From: Arthrobacter sp. ov407
GTDB taxonomy: Bacteria > Actinomycetota > Actinomycetes > Actinomycetales > Micrococcaceae
Length of the DNA stretch: 64,000 nucleotides
Direction: 5' to 3'
Assembly (NCBI RefSeq): GCF_900102895.1
Contig: NZ_FNGD01000009.1
Location: forward strand, 62,001 to 126,000
In this document: piece after piece, positions 20,089-28,911 of the stretch
Layout: the number at the start of each line of letters is the position of its first letter
Position numbering within the stretch: position 1 is the stretch's first letter
Notes under the pieces: model-generated
Databases searched by the model: none
What the model saw: the letters and a program-made list of their open reading frames with translations, nothing else
What the model was told of the DNA's origin: nothing
Made by a program: the position numbers and the translations under genes

Positions 20089-20376
20089 TCAGTGGCCGGA
20101 GTTCTTCAGCTTGCTGCCGCCGACGCCGTAGCCGGCCTTGCGCATCGCCCAGCCGGCGAGCAGGCCGATCACCATGATCGCCGCACCTGCAACAAAGATC
20201 GGGGTGTTGGCGATGACGAAGGCGATGGACGCAATGAAGGCGCCGATCAGCATCACGATCACGCAAGTCCACGCGGCCGGGCTGTTGCCGTGACCCGGCG
20301 CTTCGCTGTGGTCGACGTCGTCGTAGACGCCCTTCGGCGCAGCGGACGTGGATGCGGAAACAGTGGCTTTGCTCAT
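20089..20376 (-). CDS. HGxxPAAW-family small membrane protein
   Basis: This 95-residue protein has the signature HGNSPAAWT at about residues 29-37, followed by two predicted membrane segments (VIVMLIGAFIASIAFVIA and IFVAGAAIMVIGLLAGWAM) and a glycine-rich basic end. The family is conserved among actinobacteria just before trpC, but no function has been established that I know of. A good ribosome-binding site (GAGGAG) precedes the ATG. Its conserved place suggests a role connected with tryptophan synthesis or membrane handling of aromatic compounds; this is inference. Confidence 0.85.
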   Translation of the reverse strand: MSKATVSASTSAAPKGVYDDVDHSEAPGHGNSPAAWTCVIVMLIGAFIASIAFVIANTPIFVAGAAIMVIGLLAGWAMRKAGYGVGGSKLKNSGH

Positions 20377-20466
20377 TGAAATCTCCTCAGGATGAATACT
20401 GCTTACATTCTGCCATTTTTTGGCAGTGTTGTTGGCCGCGTTACTGGCCGCGCCCGCGGCATCGGC

Positions 20467-21135
20467 TCACGTGGGGTCGTCTCCGCGGGACAACCTGTCC
20501 CAGCTGTCAATCTCGTCCGCGGGGGCGGCCGAGGCAGTACCGCCCACTGCAGTCCCGCCGGCGGCGGGCCCGGCGGCTGCCGCGTCATATTTGGTGCGGC
20601 TCTTCCAGTAGCGGCCGGCCGGGACGATCGCCAGGGCGGCGAGTCCCAACAGGGCGCCGGCGACGACGGCGAGTACGGGGAACACTGTCACGTCCACTTG
20701 CACGCTGCTGCCGCTGATGCCGGTGGCGGCCGCGATCGATCCCTGCGCGGCTGCCAGCGGGTCCGCCAGCACGACGGCGGCCGCGGCGACGATGCCCGCG
20801 GCCGCGAGGAGGATGATGGCCGTGATGACCCAGCGGGCTACGCGGCCAGCGATGGAGGCCGCGAGGCCGCCGGCGAGGGCAACAAGCGCCAGGGCCGTCA
20901 CAGTGGTCGCAGCCTTGCTGCCCTGGACTTGCAGGCCGTCCTGGCTGGTCACGGCCCCGCCGAGCTGCGTGGGGTCGAGGTGCACGGTGAGCCAGGTCTG
21001 GGTGGTGGTCCCGAACACGGCCAGCGCCAGGGCGGCGATCACCAGGACCAGGGTGGACTTGCGGGCCCAGCCGGGGACGGCGGGCCGGGTGGTGGTCTTC
21101 ACTGTGTTCTTGGCAGAGGCTCCCGGCTGCTCCAT
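20467..21135 (-). CDS. Trp biosynthesis-associated membrane protein
   Basis: The 222-residue protein has four predicted membrane helices (near residues 28-48, 80-100, 105-127 and 150-172) and a periplasmic-facing segment with WLTVHLDP. It matches the actinobacterial Trp-operon-associated membrane protein family, often called TrpX or TIGR02234. Its function is unknown; the family occurs beside trpE or trpC. The ATG overlaps the trpE stop by one base (TGATG). A polar Ala/Gly/Thr-rich tail ends the protein. Confidence 0.88.
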   Translation of the reverse strand: MEQPGASAKNTVKTTTRPAVPGWARKSTLVLVIAALALAVFGTTTQTWLTVHLDPTQLGGAVTSQDGLQVQGSKAATTVTALALVALAGGLAASIAGRVARWVITAIILLAAAGIVAAAAVVLADPLAAAQGSIAAATGISGSSVQVDVTVFPVLAVVAGALLGLAALAIVPAGRYWKSRTKYDAAAAGPAAGGTAVGGTASAAPADEIDSWDRLSRGDDPT

Positions 21136-22700
21136 CAGTTCTCCGCCCCGGCGTCGGGCACCGAATCGGCGGTGATGTTGTGCAGCGACCTGGCCGTGTG
21201 CACGGCGCGGAGCGGGGCGGCCGCCTTGTTGACGGTTTCCTGGGCCTCGGTAGGGTTGACCGAATCTGCCACGATCCCGCCGCCGGCCTGGACGTAGGCG
21301 CGTCCTTCCCGGAGCAGGGCCGAGCGGATTGCGATCGCCATGTCCATGTCCCCGGCGAAGTCCAGGTAGCCCACCACGCCGCCGTAGATGCCGCGCCGGT
21401 GCGGTTCAAGTTCGTCCAGCAGGCGCAGGGCCCGCGGCTTCGGGGCACCGGAGAGGGTGCCGGCCGGGAACGTGGCCTTGAGGACGTCGTAGGCCTTGGC
21501 GGCCGGGGCCAGCTCGCCGACCACCGTGGACACCAGGTGCATGATGTGGCTGAAGCGTTCCACTTCCATGAATTGCGTGACGTCGACAGATCCTGCGACG
21601 CAGACCTTGGAGAGGTCGTTGCGGGACAGGTCGACCAGCATCAGGTGCTCGGCGCGTTCTTTCTCATCCGCCAGCAGTTCCTCGGCCAGGGCCTTGTCCG
21701 CCTCCACCGTCTTGCCGCGCGGCCGTGAGCCAGCGATGGGGTGGGTGATGACCTCGTCCCCGGTCACGGTGACGAGGGCCTCGGGCGAGGAGCCGACGAT
21801 CGTGTACTCGCGGCCCTCGGCGTCCTCGAAGCTGAAGAGGTACATGTAGGGGCTGGGGTTGGTGTTCCGCAGGACCCGGTAGACGTCGAGGGGGTCGGCG
21901 CCGCACTCCATTTCGAAGCGGCGGGAGATCACCACCTGGAAGACCTCGCCGTCCACGATCGCCTCCTTGCCGCGGTCCAGGGCGGCCAGGTACTCGGATT
22001 CGTCCCAGCGTTCCTGCACGCTCGACGCGAAATCCAGGGCGGCCGTTTCGAGTACGGAGACGGGCTGCTCCACGGGGCGGCTGATCTTTTCCAGCAGGGC
22101 TTTCACGCGGGCGACGGCGTCGTGCCAGGCGTCGTCGACGCGTTCGGTGCTGTTGTCGAAGTTGATGGCGTTGGCGATCAGCAGGACGGTGCCGTCCATG
22201 TTGTCGTGGACCGCCATGTCCGTGACGAGGTTGAGGGCCATTTCGGGCAGCTGGAGGTCGTCCTCCGGCGGGCTGGTCAGCTTCTCCCAGTGCCGGACGG
22301 TTTCCCAGCCCAGGAACCCGACCAGGCCGGACGTGAACGGCGGGAGGCCGTCGAAGCGTTCTGTGCGGAGTGCCGCGACGGTGTCGCGGATGGCGTCCAC
22401 CGGGTTGCCGTCCAGCGGCACACCGACCGGGGGCTCGCCCAGCCAGTGCGCGCTGCCGTCCCGGGTGGTCAATGTGGCCCGGGAGCGGGAGCCGATGAAG
22501 GAATAGCGGGACCAGGCGCCGCCGACCGCAGCCGATTCCATCAGGAACGTGCCGGGCTGGCCCTGGGCGAGCTTGCGGTAGAGCCCGATCGGCGTTTCGG
22601 CGTCAGCCAGCACCTTGAGCCGGACGGGGATGACGCGGCTGTGGCCTGCGAGTTCACGGAACTCTTCGAGGCCGGGGCTGATGATTCCAAGGTCCTGCAT
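21135..22700 (-). CDS. trpE: anthranilate synthase component I
   Basis: TrpE converts chorismate to anthranilate with ammonia delivered by the TrpG subunit, which is not encoded here. Of 521 residues, the N-terminal part carries the tryptophan-feedback region (FLMESAAVGGAWSRYSFIG) and the C-terminal chorismate-binding domain has VVISRRFEMECGADPLDVYR, GSSPEALV, PIAGSRPRGKT and GGIVADS. The ATG at 22700 (MQDLGIISPGLEEF) fits the family start and follows GGCGGAAAG; a GTG at 22739 would add 13 residues. hisI ends 85 bases upstream, so hisI and the trp genes may share a promoter. Confidence 0.95.
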   Translation of the reverse strand: MQDLGIISPGLEEFRELAGHSRVIPVRLKVLADAETPIGLYRKLAQGQPGTFLMESAAVGGAWSRYSFIGSRSRATLTTRDGSAHWLGEPPVGVPLDGNPVDAIRDTVAALRTERFDGLPPFTSGLVGFLGWETVRHWEKLTSPPEDDLQLPEMALNLVTDMAVHDNMDGTVLLIANAINFDNSTERVDDAWHDAVARVKALLEKISRPVEQPVSVLETAALDFASSVQERWDESEYLAALDRGKEAIVDGEVFQVVISRRFEMECGADPLDVYRVLRNTNPSPYMYLFSFEDAEGREYTIVGSSPEALVTVTGDEVITHPIAGSRPRGKTVEADKALAEELLADEKERAEHLMLVDLSRNDLSKVCVAGSVDVTQFMEVERFSHIMHLVSTVVGELAPAAKAYDVLKATFPAGTLSGAPKPRALRLLDELEPHRRGIYGGVVGYLDFAGDMDMAIAIRSALLREGRAYVQAGGGIVADSVNPTEAQETVNKAAAPLRAVHTARSLHNITADSVPDAGAEN

Positions 22701-22784
22701 GGCTGTGCTTTCCGCCTGTTCTTTAGGTGGACCTGTCACGGGATCCGGTCATGGGATCCTCTGTGTCCTTGTGCGAGGGGGGGC

Positions 22785-23213
22785 TTAGCTTCCGTGGCCG
22801 ACGACGGCGTCGATCTCGCGGCCGTCGAAGCAGGTCCGGGTTCCGGTGTGGCAGGCCGCACCGACCTGGTCGACCCGGACCAGCAGGGCGTCGCCGTCGC
22901 AGTCCATAGCGAGCGACTTGACCCATTGCACATGGCCGGAGGTGTCACCCTTGCGCCAGTACTCCTGGCGGGACCGCGAATAAAACGTCACGCGTCCGCT
23001 GGTCATGGTGCGGTGCAGCGCCTCGTCGTCCATCCAGCCCAGCATCAGTACCTCTTGGGTATCGAACTGCTGGACGATCGCGGCCACCAGGCCGGCGCTG
23101 TCCCGTTTGAGGGCGGCCGCCAATCCGGCCGGCAGGGGGCTGGCGCTGACAGGACTGCCATCGACGGGGCTGTCATTGACGGGGCTGGGGGCGGTTGCGG
23201 GCTGCTCAGACAT
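22785..23213 (-). CDS. hisI: phosphoribosyl-AMP cyclohydrolase
   Basis: The third enzyme of histidine synthesis opens the adenine ring of phosphoribosyl-AMP. The core (residues about 35-140) has [27 protein letters not shown] and the zinc ligands in [13 protein letters not shown]. It is the cyclohydrolase alone; the pyrophosphohydrolase is the separate hisE. The first 33 residues are a Ser/Pro/Val-rich extension with repeated SPV units. There is no clear Shine-Dalgarno; TAGACT sits eight bases before the ATG, so the mRNA may be nearly leaderless. It heads the trpE-to-lgt run, giving shared control of his and trp genes. Confidence 0.94.
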   Translation of the reverse strand: MSEQPATAPSPVNDSPVDGSPVSASPLPAGLAAALKRDSAGLVAAIVQQFDTQEVLMLGWMDDEALHRTMTSGRVTFYSRSRQEYWRKGDTSGHVQWVKSLAMDCDGDALLVRVDQVGAACHTGTRTCFDGREIDAVVGHGS

Positions 23214-23389
23214 CAGATCAAGTCTAGTGCCTCCGGGCAGGCCGCTGGCCTCCGGGTCCTCCCGCCGCTTAACACTGGGGCACCAAATGAGCCGCCCGCC
23301 CCGTCACTCGCCGGATGAGGCCGCCAGGCGCAGTTCCGGCGGCGATTCCTTTGCCCACGCACGGCTGTCTCGTGCTAGTTTCACAAGTG

Positions 23390-24034
23390 ATGCATTTCGT
23401 CGAACCGTCCCGAGAAGTCTTGGCCGAAACCCTGCTGGCGGCCGGCCCTGATGCCGCCACGCTCTGCACAGGTTGGCTCACCCGCGATCTTGCCGCGCAC
23501 CTGTACCTGCGCGAGCGGAAAATCGCCGTCGGCCTGGGCCTGCTGATCAAACGCCTTTCCAAGGCCTCGGACCAGGCGACGGCCGAACTGGCGCGCACGC
23601 TGAAGACCTCAGAGGACTACGCCAAGCTAATCAACGACTTCCGCGCCGGTCCCCCAGCGCTGTCCCCGCTGCGGATCAAGGCCTTGGACGAGAGCTCCAA
23701 CCTGATCGAGTACTTTGTGCACACCGAGGACGTCCGCCGCGCCGTGGACCGCTGGGCCCCGCGGGCCCTGGATCAGGCCTACTCGGACGCTCTGTGGGAT
23801 GAGCTCGTCAAGCGGGCCGCCATCCTGTACCGCGGCGTGGATCTGGGCATTGTGCTGGTGAGCCCCTCCGGTCCGCGGCATGTGGCCAAACGCGCCCCCG
23901 TGTCGGTGGCCATAGTCGGCGAACCGGGCGAGCTGCTCATGCACGCCCACGGCCGCACCCGCCACGCCCTGGTGACCTTTGAAGGCCAGCCCGACGCCGT
24001 TGCGCTTTTGCAGTCCGCCGAAGTCGGTCTCTAA
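23390..24034 (+). CDS. TIGR03085-family (DinB/mycothiol-maleylpyruvate isomerase-like) protein
   Basis: This 214-residue protein resembles the TIGR03085 metal-binding family found in actinobacteria. The DinB-like four-helix start (CTGWLTRDLAAHLYLRERK) has a His in LAAHL, and the second metal-ligand region is NLIEYFVHTEDVRRA with His. A C-terminal domain includes GEPGELLMHAHGRTR. Members are related to mycothiol-dependent isomerases, but this group has no assigned reaction. The start at 23390 is chosen over the upstream frame because the family begins MHFVEPSRE. It is convergent with hisF and divergent from hisI. Confidence 0.8.
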   Translation: MHFVEPSREVLAETLLAAGPDAATLCTGWLTRDLAAHLYLRERKIAVGLGLLIKRLSKASDQATAELARTLKTSEDYAKLINDFRAGPPALSPLRIKALDESSNLIEYFVHTEDVRRAVDRWAPRALDQAYSDALWDELVKRAAILYRGVDLGIVLVSPSGPRHVAKRAPVSVAIVGEPGELLMHAHGRTRHALVTFEGQPDAVALLQSAEVGL

Positions 24035-24058
24035 CCCTTAAAGCAACGCGGGTGGGGA

Positions 24059-24835
24059 TCAGCGGACTTCGAAGCCTGCCTCGCGGATCGCGGCCTTGAC
24101 CTGCGCGATCATGTCCAGCGGGCCGAAGTGGAAGACCGAGGCCGCGAGGACAGCGTCGGCGCCTGCTGCCACGGCCGGCGGGAAGTGCTCGGGCTTGCCG
24201 GCGCCGCCGGAGGCGATGAGCGGGACCTTGACCCCGGCCCGCGCCAGGCGGATCAGTTCGAGGTCGAATCCGTCTTTGGTGCCGTCGGCGTCGATCGAGT
24301 TCAGCAGGATCTCGCCTACCCCGCGGTCGGCCGCTTCCCGCGCCCAGGCGATGGCATCGATCCCGGTCCCCTGCCGCCCGCCGTGCGTGGTGACTTCGAA
24401 GCCTGACGCCGTGGGCTGCGAACCCGGTCGGGTGCGCCGCGCGTCGAGGGAAAGCACCAGGACCTGGGAACCGAAGTGCCGGGTGATCTCGTCGATTACG
24501 TCCGGCCGGGCGACGGCCGCGGTGTTGATGGCAGCCTTGTCCGCGCCGCAGCGCAGGAGTTTGTCCACCTCAGCCACGCCGCGGACGCCGCCGCCCACCG
24601 TCAGCGGGATGAAGACTTCCTCGGCGGTGCGGCGGACGACGTCGAACGTGGTCTCCCGGTTGCCGGAGGACGCTGTGACGTCAAGGAAGGTCAGCTCGTC
24701 GGCGCCGCTGTTGTCGTAGCGGTGCGCCAGTTCCACCGGGTCCCCGGCGTCGCGGAGGCCCTCAAAGTTGATGCCCTTGACCACGCGGCCGGCATCGACG
24801 TCGAGGCACGGGATGACGCGCACGGCAACAGTCAT
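24059..24835 (-). CDS. hisF: imidazole glycerol phosphate synthase, cyclase subunit
   Basis: This TIM-barrel enzyme of 258 residues uses ammonia from HisH to make imidazole glycerol phosphate and AICAR. Catalytic Asp residues are in [15 protein letters not shown] and VLSLDARR. Phosphate-binding loops VGGGVR and [12 protein letters not shown] are visible. hisH is not in the window. It lies 65 bases after hisG and ends facing the TIGR03085 gene. Confidence 0.96.
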   Translation of the reverse strand: MTVAVRVIPCLDVDAGRVVKGINFEGLRDAGDPVELAHRYDNSGADELTFLDVTASSGNRETTFDVVRRTAEEVFIPLTVGGGVRGVAEVDKLLRCGADKAAINTAAVARPDVIDEITRHFGSQVLVLSLDARRTRPGSQPTASGFEVTTHGGRQGTGIDAIAWAREAADRGVGEILLNSIDADGTKDGFDLELIRLARAGVKVPLIASGGAGKPEHFPPAVAAGADAVLAASVFHFGPLDMIAQVKAAIREAGFEVR

Positions 24836-24900
24836 GACTTCTCCTGATAATTGCTGGAGGGTAATTGCTGGAGGAACTTGGCGGGACCCGGCGGGTGCGC

Positions 24901-25743
24901 CTAGATGCGGCAGGCGTGGATGCTGCTGACCAGGATGGCGCGGGCGCCGAGGTCGTAGAGCTCGTCCATGATCCGGTTGGTTTCCCGCTTGGGCACCATC
25001 GAGCGGACGGCCACCCAGTCCGAATCGCGCAGCGGCGAGACGGTGGGCGATTCCAGGCCCGGGGTGAGTGCGGCGGCCTGCTCCACGAGTTCCTTGCGGA
25101 TGTCGTAGTCCATCATCACGTACTGCCGGGCCACGAGGACGCCCTGGAGCCGGCGGATCAGTACCTCCGTGGCCGGGTTCTGCTCGCCCTTGCGGCCGAT
25201 CAGCACCGACTCGGAATTCAGGATCGGCTCGCCGAAGATCTCCATGCCGGCAGCCTTGAGCGTGGTGCCGGTCTCGACGACATCGGCGATCGCGTCCGCG
25301 ACGCCGAGGCGCACGGAAGATTCCACGGCGCCATCGAGGCGGACCACCTTGGCGTTGATGCCGCGCTCGGCCAGGTAGCCGCGCAGCAGTCCGTCGTAGC
25401 TCGTGGCCAGGCGCTTGCCCTCGAGCTGGGCGACGTTGCTGAAGTCGCCTATCGGGCCGGCGAAGCGGAAGGTGGAAGCGGCGAAGCCCAGCGGCAGCAA
25501 CTCCTCAGCCTCGACCTCTGCGTCGAGCAGCAGGTCGCGGCCCGTGATGCCGACGTCGAGCGTTCCCTGGCCCACGTACACGGCAATGTCGCGGGGGCGC
25601 AGGAAGAAGAACTCAATATCGTTGTCCGGGTCCACCATGACAAGCTCGCGGGTGTCGCGGCGCTGGCGGTAGCCGGCCTCGGCCAGCATGGCCGCGGCGG
25701 CTTCGGACAGGGATCCCTTGTTCGGGACGGCAACTCTAAGCAT
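24901..25743 (-). CDS. hisG: ATP phosphoribosyltransferase (long form)
   Basis: HisG joins ATP and PRPP in the first, feedback-regulated step of histidine synthesis. The 280 residues make it the long form with a C-terminal ACT-like histidine-binding domain (about 205-280, [13 protein letters not shown] to [19 protein letters not shown]). The catalytic part has [23 protein letters not shown] and the PRPP loop [17 protein letters not shown]. The ATG at 25743 gives the family start; the 27 codons before it are non-coding. Confidence 0.96.
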   Translation of the reverse strand: MLRVAVPNKGSLSEAAAAMLAEAGYRQRRDTRELVMVDPDNDIEFFFLRPRDIAVYVGQGTLDVGITGRDLLLDAEVEAEELLPLGFAASTFRFAGPIGDFSNVAQLEGKRLATSYDGLLRGYLAERGINAKVVRLDGAVESSVRLGVADAIADVVETGTTLKAAGMEIFGEPILNSESVLIGRKGEQNPATEVLIRRLQGVLVARQYVMMDYDIRKELVEQAAALTPGLESPTVSPLRDSDWVAVRSMVPKRETNRIMDELYDLGARAILVSSIHACRI

Positions 25744-25847
25744 GGGAAAAGTCTCTCTTGGGTGCGGAAGGATCTGTTGGGGCACATCGGCCACGCGGTG
25801 CACGGGATCCGCCAGCGAAGGCATGGCGGTCTCCGGTGCGGGCGCGG

Positions 25848-26111
25848 CTAAAGATGCTTGTAGACGTCTTCCAGGGTGAGTCCTTTGGCGAGCATCAGAA
25901 CCTGCAGGTGATACAGCAGCTGCGAAATTTCCTCGGCGGCGGCTTCATCGGATTCATACTCGGCAGCCATCCAAACCTCGGCTGCTTCCTCCACGACCTT
26001 CTTGCCGATGCCATGGACTCCGGAATCCAGTTCAGCGACGGTGCGGGAGCCTTGCGGGCGGACGGCTGCCTTTTCACTCAGTTCTGCGAACAGCGACTCG
26101 AAATTCTTCAC
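25848..26111 (-). CDS. hisE: phosphoribosyl-ATP pyrophosphohydrolase
   Basis: This all-helical MazG-like enzyme of 87 residues removes pyrophosphate from phosphoribosyl-ATP. The acidic metal site is seen in [18 protein letters not shown] and [18 protein letters not shown]. The GTG at 26111 ([11 protein letters not shown]) fits the family start. It comes first in the hisE-hisG-hisF run, 104 bases before hisG. A strong terminator separates it from ribH. Confidence 0.95.
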   Translation of the reverse strand: MKNFESLFAELSEKAAVRPQGSRTVAELDSGVHGIGKKVVEEAAEVWMAAEYESDEAAAEEISQLLYHLQVLMLAKGLTLEDVYKHL

Positions 26112-26197
26112 GCCCCCAAGCCTACTTGCTCCCGGCGCGGGAACGCCCGCCGGGCCGTTGCATGACGGAGGGGATGTGAGGCGATACACAACAAACA

Positions 26198-26237
26198 CAG
26201 CCGGCGCGGGCGGCCAGGGAGCCGCCCGCGCCGGCTG
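26198..26237 (-). terminator. terminator after ribH
   Basis: A perfect 17-bp GC-rich stem (CAGCCGGCGCGGGCGGC and its complement) with a six-base loop lies 19 bases after the ribH stop, before hisE on the same strand. The following sequence on the minus strand is TGTTTGT, a short U-rich run, so it ends the riboflavin operon. Confidence 0.85.
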
Positions 26238-26255
26238 TGGCTGCAGCTTGGCGGC

Positions 26256-26741
26256 TCAGCCGAACTGCTTGAGCGTCACTGCCGTAGCCAGGGCGGCGGT
26301 AACCGCCTCGTGTCCCTTGTCCTCGGTGGATCCCGGCAAGCCGGCCCGGTCGATCCCCTGCTGTTCGGTGTCGCAGGTCAGCACGCCGAAGCCCACGGGG
26401 ACGCCGGTGCGGACGCTGACCTCGGTCAGGCCCAGGGTGGCCGCCTCGCAGACGTATTCGAAGTGCGGGGTGCCGCCCCGGATGACGACGCCGAGCGCCA
26501 CGACGGCGTCGAAGTGCGGTGCCAGCCGGGCGGCCGCGACCGGGAGTTCAAACGTGCCGGGCACGCGCAGGACCGTCGGCTCACTGATTCCGGCGTCCTT
26601 CGCGGCGCGCAGGGCGCCGTCGAGCAGTCCGTCCATGATCTGGGTATGCCAGCTCGCGGCCACAATGGCCAGCTTGAGCCGTGAGGTTTCCTCCGGTTTG
26701 AAGGTGCTGAGGTCGATCTGGGGGGCGCCGTGGCCGCTCAT
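26256..26741 (-). CDS. ribH: 6,7-dimethyl-8-ribityllumazine synthase
   Basis: RibH condenses the dihydroxybutanone phosphate from RibB with the ribitylamino-pyrimidine to form lumazine; family members assemble into pentamers or 60-mers. The 161 residues contain [31 protein letters not shown] and the catalytic His in [16 protein letters not shown] precedes the ATG. It is the last gene of the riboflavin operon, 64 bases after ribA, and is followed by a strong terminator. Confidence 0.96.
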   Translation of the reverse strand: MSGHGAPQIDLSTFKPEETSRLKLAIVAASWHTQIMDGLLDGALRAAKDAGISEPTVLRVPGTFELPVAAARLAPHFDAVVALGVVIRGGTPHFEYVCEAATLGLTEVSVRTGVPVGFGVLTCDTEQQGIDRAGLPGSTEDKGHEAVTAALATAVTLKQFG

Positions 26742-26805
26742 AGGGTATTCCTTGCTGTTGAGTCTGATGGTTGGCCAGTGGCGGCCCGTGCGGGCCGCCG
26801 CCCGG

Positions 26806-27501
26806 TCAGTCTTGGTCGTGTTCGAATCCGGACAGGCCGGCGGCCGGAGCGGGTTCACCGTCCAGGACCAGGCGGTGGTCCATCCGGTCCTTCTTCGTTT
26901 GCAGGTAGCGGAGGTTCTGCTCCCGAGAGGGAACCTCGGTGGGGACCATCTCCACCACCTTGACGCCTGCCTGGGCGAGCCGGTCCTGCTTGTCGGGGTT
27001 GTTGCTCAGGAGCCGGATCTCGTGGAGACCCATCTCCGCGAGGATCTGGGCCGCGGCCTTGTAGCAGCGCGCGTCGACCGGCAGCCCGAGCTGCTCGTTG
27101 GCCTCCACGGTGTCGAACCCGGCCTCCTGCAGGGCGTAGGCCTTCATCTTGTTCGCCAGGCCGATCCCGCGGCCCTCCTGGCCGCGCAGGTACAGCAGCG
27201 TGCCGCCGAGTTCGTTGATCAGCTCGAGGGCATAGGCCAGCTGTTCGCCGCAGTCGCAGCGGTAGGAACCGAACACATCGCCGGTGAGGCATTCCGAATG
27301 GAGGCGCACCAGCGGGGGCTGGCCATCCACCGGGGCCATCGGTGAACTGACCGCCAGGTGTTCCGCACCGGTGGCCAGATCGGTCCAGGCCTGCGCCACG
27401 AAATCGCCGAAGGCGGTGGGCAGCTGGACAATGGGTCCTGCGCTGACCGGATGCGGCTGACGGGCCATGGCCATCTCTTCTCGGGTCTCCGAAGTCGTCA
27501 C
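26806..27501 (-). CDS. ribA: GTP cyclohydrolase II
   Basis: RibA opens GTP to the first pyrimidine of riboflavin synthesis, releasing formate and pyrophosphate. The 231-residue protein carries the zinc site [18 protein letters not shown], the catalytic GQEGRGIGL loop and the GTP-binding LLSNNPDK. The start is the GTG at 27501, six bases after GGAGGAG; in many actinobacteria RibA is fused to RibB, but here the two are separate genes 13 bases apart and in different frames. Confidence 0.94.
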   Translation of the reverse strand: MTTSETREEMAMARQPHPVSAGPIVQLPTAFGDFVAQAWTDLATGAEHLAVSSPMAPVDGQPPLVRLHSECLTGDVFGSYRCDCGEQLAYALELINELGGTLLYLRGQEGRGIGLANKMKAYALQEAGFDTVEANEQLGLPVDARCYKAAAQILAEMGLHEIRLLSNNPDKQDRLAQAGVKVVEMVPTEVPSREQNLRYLQTKKDRMDHRLVLDGEPAPAAGLSGFEHDQD

Positions 27502-27514
27502 TATTTCTCCTCCA

Positions 27515-28228
27515 TCAGACGGGGTCCGTTGCGTGGCTGCCGTGCTGTTCTGCTTCAAGATACGCCACCAGATCAGCAATCGAAATCAGGGGGCAGCCAT
27601 GCTCAACCGCGAAGCCTCGCAATCCGTCCAGCCGCATCATCTCTCCGTTGTCGTACACAAGCTCTGCTATCACTCCCACGGGCTCCAGTCCGGCCAGCCG
27701 GCACAGGTCCACGGCCGCCTCGGTGTGGCCGGGACGTTCCCGCACTCCCCCCTTAACGGCGCGGAGCGGAAAAACATGCCCGGGACGGGTCAAAGAATTT
27801 GGCTGGCTTTGCGGGTCGGCCAGGATCCGGGCCGTCAGGGCGCGGTCCGTGGCGGAAATTCCGGTGCTGATACCCACCGCGGCGTCGCAGGACACAGTGT
27901 AGGCGGTGCCCTTGGCGTCCTCGTTGATTTCCACCATCGGCGGCAGGGCCAGGGCGTCGGCGCGGTCGGCGTCGAGCGGCACGCAGATCACTCCGGAGCT
28001 GTAGCGGACTGTCCAGCCCATCAGCGCCGGGGTCGCGTGCTCGGCGGCGAAAATGATGTCGCCTTCGTTCTCGCGGTCCTCGTTGTCCACCACCAGGACG
28101 GGGCGCCCGGCTGCCATGGCGCTGATGGCGTCCTCGATCGGGTCGAGGCCCGCCCGGCCGGTGCCGGCTGCGGCGGCGCGGAGCGCCTCTGCCAGGTCAT
28201 GGCCGGGCTGGTCTTTGACTCGGCTCAC
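27515..28228 (-). CDS. ribB: 3,4-dihydroxy-2-butanone 4-phosphate synthase
   Basis: This enzyme makes the four-carbon unit of riboflavin from ribulose 5-phosphate. The acidic Mg site [18 protein letters not shown], the Cys/Asp loop [10 protein letters not shown], and the TRPGHVFPL and [11 protein letters not shown] blocks are all present in 237 residues. The N-terminal 30 residues are variable. It overlaps ribE by four bases (ATGA), so translation is coupled, and ribA follows closely. Confidence 0.95.
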   Translation of the reverse strand: MSRVKDQPGHDLAEALRAAAAGTGRAGLDPIEDAISAMAAGRPVLVVDNEDRENEGDIIFAAEHATPALMGWTVRYSSGVICVPLDADRADALALPPMVEINEDAKGTAYTVSCDAAVGISTGISATDRALTARILADPQSQPNSLTRPGHVFPLRAVKGGVRERPGHTEAAVDLCRLAGLEPVGVIAELVYDNGEMMRLDGLRGFAVEHGCPLISIADLVAYLEAEQHGSHATDPV

Positions 28229-28911
28229 TTCGCGGCCCCTTCCGTCGGCGCGGATTCTCCGGCGGTCGTTTCGGCCGCCCTATGCGCTGCCGGCGACGTT
28301 CCGCCGGCAAAGGAGAGCAGCCGCTCGGTGTACTTCGCCAGGACGTCGACCTCAAGGTTTACATGGCCACCGAGCGGCTTCTGGCCCAGGCCGGTCTCGG
28401 CCAGGGTGGTGGGGATCAGCCCCACTTCAAACCAGGGCGCCGGATCGTTGGCCGGGCTGACCGTCATGACGGTGAGGGAGACGCCATCGACGGCGATGGA
28501 TCCCTTTTCGGCGATGTACCGGGCCAGGCCGGCCGGCACTGCGAACCGGAGCCGGTCCCAGTTGCCAAGCCCTTCACGCTCCAAGAGCTGGCCGACGCCG
28601 TCGACGTGTCCCTGCACCACATGACCGTCCAGCCGTCCCCCGGCGGGGACGCAGCGTTCCAGATTCACCGGATCGCCCGCAGTGAGCTCTCCGATGGTGC
28701 TGCGGTCAAGGGTCTCGCCCATGACGTCGACGCTGAAGTCCCGGCCATCGATCTGCGTCGCGGTGAGGCAGACGCCGTTGACCGCTATGGAACCGCCGAG
28801 GGCGAGGCCGTCCGTGGTGCCGGGCGCGTGGAGCCGAACGGTGGCACTGCTGTCCCCGTTGCGCTCAACGGACAGCACCTTCCCCTGCTCGGCGATAATT
28901 CCGGTAAACAT
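28225..28911 (-). CDS. ribE: riboflavin synthase, alpha chain
   Basis: Riboflavin synthase dismutates two lumazine molecules to riboflavin. The 228 residues show the expected internal duplication: [12 protein letters not shown] with [13 protein letters not shown] in the first lumazine-binding barrel, and [14 protein letters not shown] with [12 protein letters not shown] in the second. The last 25 residues are an Ala/Thr/Glu-rich tail. GGAGG precedes the ATG at 28911, which overlaps the ribD stop by one base (TGATG). Confidence 0.96.
   Translation of the reverse strand: MFTGIIAEQGKVLSVERNGDSSATVRLHAPGTTDGLALGGSIAVNGVCLTATQIDGRDFSVDVMGETLDRSTIGELTAGDPVNLERCVPAGGRLDGHVVQGHVDGVGQLLEREGLGNWDRLRFAVPAGLARYIAEKGSIAVDGVSLTVMTVSPANDPAPWFEVGLIPTTLAETGLGQKPLGGHVNLEVDVLAKYTERLLSFAGGTSPAAHRAAETTAGESAPTEGAAK

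Noticed and set aside
22701..22784. Trp attenuator leader peptide before trpE
   Set aside because: The gap after hisI is short and has no small frame with consecutive Trp codons and no clear terminator/antiterminator pair.
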